64,000 bases of DNA from Selaginella moellendorffii (lineage: Eukaryota; Streptophyta; Lycopodiopsida; Selaginellales; Selaginellaceae). Below the pieces are notes generated by a model, which worked only from the letters and a program-made list of their open reading frames with translations, was not told the origin of the DNA and searched no databases. The stretch lies in the NCBI RefSeq assembly GCF_000143415.4, contig NW_003314264.1:3197444-3261443 (forward strand), written 5' to 3'. The position numbers and the translations under genes are program-made. Positions 61,661 to 64,000 of this stretch are shown in pieces. Positions within the stretch are counted from its first letter, which is position 1; every line of letters starts with the position of its first letter.

Positions 61661-62950
61661 GTGAGTGCTATTGAAAATCAATTATCACAAAATATAAAAA
61701 TCAACTTTTAGTAAACTAAAAGTTTTTAAATTATATAGATACCATTAATATAAGTTTAAACATAAATAACAACTATTCTTTGCATTGCTAGCTTATTTTC
61801 TTTATCATATTTTTTTAAATTTAGTTACAACTGAATACATTATGATTAAGTTAGGGAACTAACTGACTTTATTGGTTGATGTTGGCAAAATATGTAATGT
61901 GTGTGTATTTATTTAATTAAAAAGAAGTGTAAGAATTTTAAAATAAGTGATGTTCCTTTAAAAGTTAATCTTATTTTTAGAACTTTCTTAGCACTTTGTT
62001 TATTTTGTAAAGTTTTTTTGTCAGAATAATTAATTTTTATTTACAATGTTGCTTATTGGCCCTCATTCTTATCGACTGAACAAACTTTTGAGTGATAGCG
62101 ATCACTAATGATTGTGTGCCAATTGATATGCTAGGGAGATCAAAAATTAAACAAAAGTGGTAGTGATAAATGTAAATTAATTTCATCTTCCATTATGAAT
62201 ACTCTGGTGATGATCTTAGATATATTCTCCTTTAGGTTTTATTTCAACCACAGTAAGTCTCAAGATAACTATTATTTATTTACAATGTTACTAATTGGCA
62301 TCACCCGTCATTCTTATCAACCAAACTAACTTTGTGGTACTACTTGATTTAATGAGATGAAAGTATTGGGATCAAAGATTAAATAAAAGTGCTAATGATA
62401 AATGTAAACTAGCTTCATCTTCCAATATGAAAACTTTGGTGCACCATATTGGATATACTTTCCTTTAGGTTTTATTTTAACCATAGTAATATGTTTTCTC
62501 TCTAGAAGAAAGAAAAACAATTCTTTGGCTTTTGCTCCATAAGTAAATAATAGGAACTTTCAAGGTTGCAACTTCCAAATTGTTTACAATGACACATCAT
62601 GCTGAAAAAGAGAATTGACAAGACTAAGATGGAAAAGTAATCACATGCTTAAGCTATAGCTCTTCCCATTCCAAATATTAAGAGTTTTCAAACACACTTT
62701 CAAAGAAAAAAAAAGCTTACATACACTACTTTTGTAACCTAATGTGCTTGCAAATATTTGAGATCTAAAGTTAGCAGGTTGTTTAACAAGCATTTGCAAA
62801 TCACCACTACAATTATCAATTCAACAGAGTGATTATAGTGGCACTCACTCTTTCCCCTCTTGATTCTATTTTACATTCTAGTGCTCGCATTGCTAGATTA
62901 TAACTGTTAATTTAAACAGATCACTAGTATATTCCTTTTCTAAAGCGAAG

Positions 62951-63694
62951 TCACACAATTCTTTGCTGGCTAAGTTGGGTTTCTAGTGCGGCTGTTGATT
63001 CCTGGAGGAGTGATCTTGCCTCGTTCCTTCTCCTGACCAAATCAGGGAGAAAATATGAATACAAAAACGAATCCAATGCATACTTGTGAACTTCTTCCAC
63101 AGCTTGCTTTCGTCTTTGCACTTGGGTCTCGAGAATGCGAATAAGTGTCGCTCTGGCCTGGAGAACAATACTTTGCATGAGCAAAAAAGAAAGGATTTAG
63201 TTTTTGTCAAACCTGGTGTGGTCTGAGTGAATTGAGCAAGTGATGCATGTTTCTGAGAATGAGCCCCATGTCTTCCACTCTTCGAGCATACTGAGAAGGC
63301 CTCTCCACCAAAACGTCGGCGAGCTCCATCATCTGGAGCACAAGCTCTCGGTTCAAAGCCTTGAGCTCCTTCTTGTAGTCTAATCTCCCAACGTTTGAGG
63401 AGAAAGATCAATCCACTGGAAAAAATCTTGGTCGAGTCCAACTTACCAATGTTGGGTCCTATGGGATACAATTGACGAAGCCCCACTTCCTCCAAACTGG
63501 GTAGCGTATCGTCAGTCTGAAAGCTCAAGCTTATAAGAGAAGAGAAAAAGAGAACAGGGTCTAACCGTGTACGTGTTCCCAAACACGGAGTAAGTTCCCT
63601 GGAGCGGCGGAGGCGGCGATGCCGCGGAGGCTGGATCCTTGTAGAGCTTGTAATAGGGAGGCGGTGGCGGATAGGCAGCAGAAGTAGTAGCCAT
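62951..63694 (-). CDS. MED7: Mediator complex subunit 7 (MED7)
   Basis: Five minus-strand exons: 63694-63566, 63516-63447, 63379-63213, 63157-63084 and 63032-62951, 173 residues, the usual plant MED7 length. Landmarks: an N-terminus rich in Pro (YPPPPPYYKLYKDP), GTYSVFGNTYT, DTLPSLEEVGLRQLYPIGPN, then DYKKELKALNRELVLQMMEL, ADVLVERPSQYARRVEDMG, HHLLNSLRPHQARATLI and the coiled end ETQVQRRKQAVEEVHKRRNE. The last intron (63033-63083) is open in frame, so unspliced translation would add about 17 hydrophobic residues; the splice restores the family sequence. MED7 pairs with MED21 in the Mediator middle module and bridges activators to RNA polymerase II. Confidence 0.95.
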
Positions 63695-64000
63695 GGCTAG
63701 GGCTTCATTAAAACAGGGGTCAACGCCGAGACATAAGCTTACTCCTCGTCGCTCTTGCTCACTTAGCCATCTTCCCTGGCAAAGTAAGCGTTCGATCTCA
63801 TCACAACTACCACGAAGCTATGTTAGCGGATGAGGTGGTATGTTCTTGGCATTACGTTTGTGAAGGAGGCAGCACTGGTCCCAAATTACGCTTGTCATTC
63901 ACGAGCTCTTTAGGAGTGAGGACTTTTTTTTCTCTGTGGAATCTTGCTCATTTGTGTGCCATCGAAAATGTCAAGGATAAGGCCACGCAAAGGAGTCCAT
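63695..64000. other. Upstream region of MED7
   Basis: No supported gene. A plus-strand ATG at 63693, opposite the MED7 start, opens a frame of about 50 basic residues that resembles nothing known. Confidence 0.4.

Larger units (their letters stand above)
59173..62950. other. AT-rich gene-poor region with LTR remnant and two exon-like islands
   Basis: The first few hundred bases are probably LTR. The rest is AT-rich with stop-dense frames. Two islands with exon-like borders are listed separately (61223-61390 minus, 61572-61660 plus). Around 62040-62490 two stretches of about 190 bases look like diverged copies of each other (shared TTACAATGTT, TTATC, ACTAAC and GATAAATGTAAA blocks). Confidence 0.4.

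Overview
The window looks like a land-plant nuclear chromosome, most likely a lycophyte close to Selaginella. Plant-only families are present (SAUR, NIN-like RWP-RK factor, land-plant GPAT, GH17 with an X8 domain, class VIII bHLH, ER-type Ca2+-ATPase). Genes are packed tightly, and nearly all introns are only about 45-170 bp with GT/AG borders. I assigned exons by reading splice sites and checking that phases close; the species is inference. A 100-base run of N at 57179-57278 marks an assembly gap.

From 1 to about 50.6 kb the sequence is gene-dense and balanced in base composition. In order: a class VIII bHLH factor with a long GA-rich leader; a divergent pair (a minus-strand small membrane protein and a plus-strand two-TM protein); VPS16; ribosomal protein L26; a SAUR gene divergent from a DUF72 protein; an RGLG-type RING E3 ligase; a trihelix factor fused to a DJ-1/PfpI domain; an unrecognised eight-exon gene; a small helical protein interrupted by a stop; a lipid-transfer-like protein; an intronless propeller-like protein; proteasome subunit RPN5; an M14 carboxypeptidase; a small minus-strand gene; a glycerol-3-phosphate acyltransferase; a hypothetical acidic protein; an F-box protein; HPPK-DHPS of folate synthesis; a NIN-like protein; an ER-type calcium pump; a BTB-BACK protein; and a GH17 glucanase with an X8 domain.

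From about 51 to 62.9 kb the sequence turns AT-rich and almost gene-free. It holds a decayed Ty3/gypsy chromovirus-type retroelement (about 55.6-59.2 kb) whose stops often fall where Gln, Arg or Trp codons are expected, plus a few exon-like islands. Genes return at 62.95 kb with the Mediator subunit MED7.

The genes are mostly independent housekeeping and regulatory genes, not a pathway cluster. The most unusual object is the trihelix-DJ-1/PfpI fusion at 20337-22775: one uninterrupted 1.8 kb exon carries a SIP1-type trihelix DNA-binding protein straight into an isonitrile-hydratase-like domain that keeps its nucleophile cysteine.
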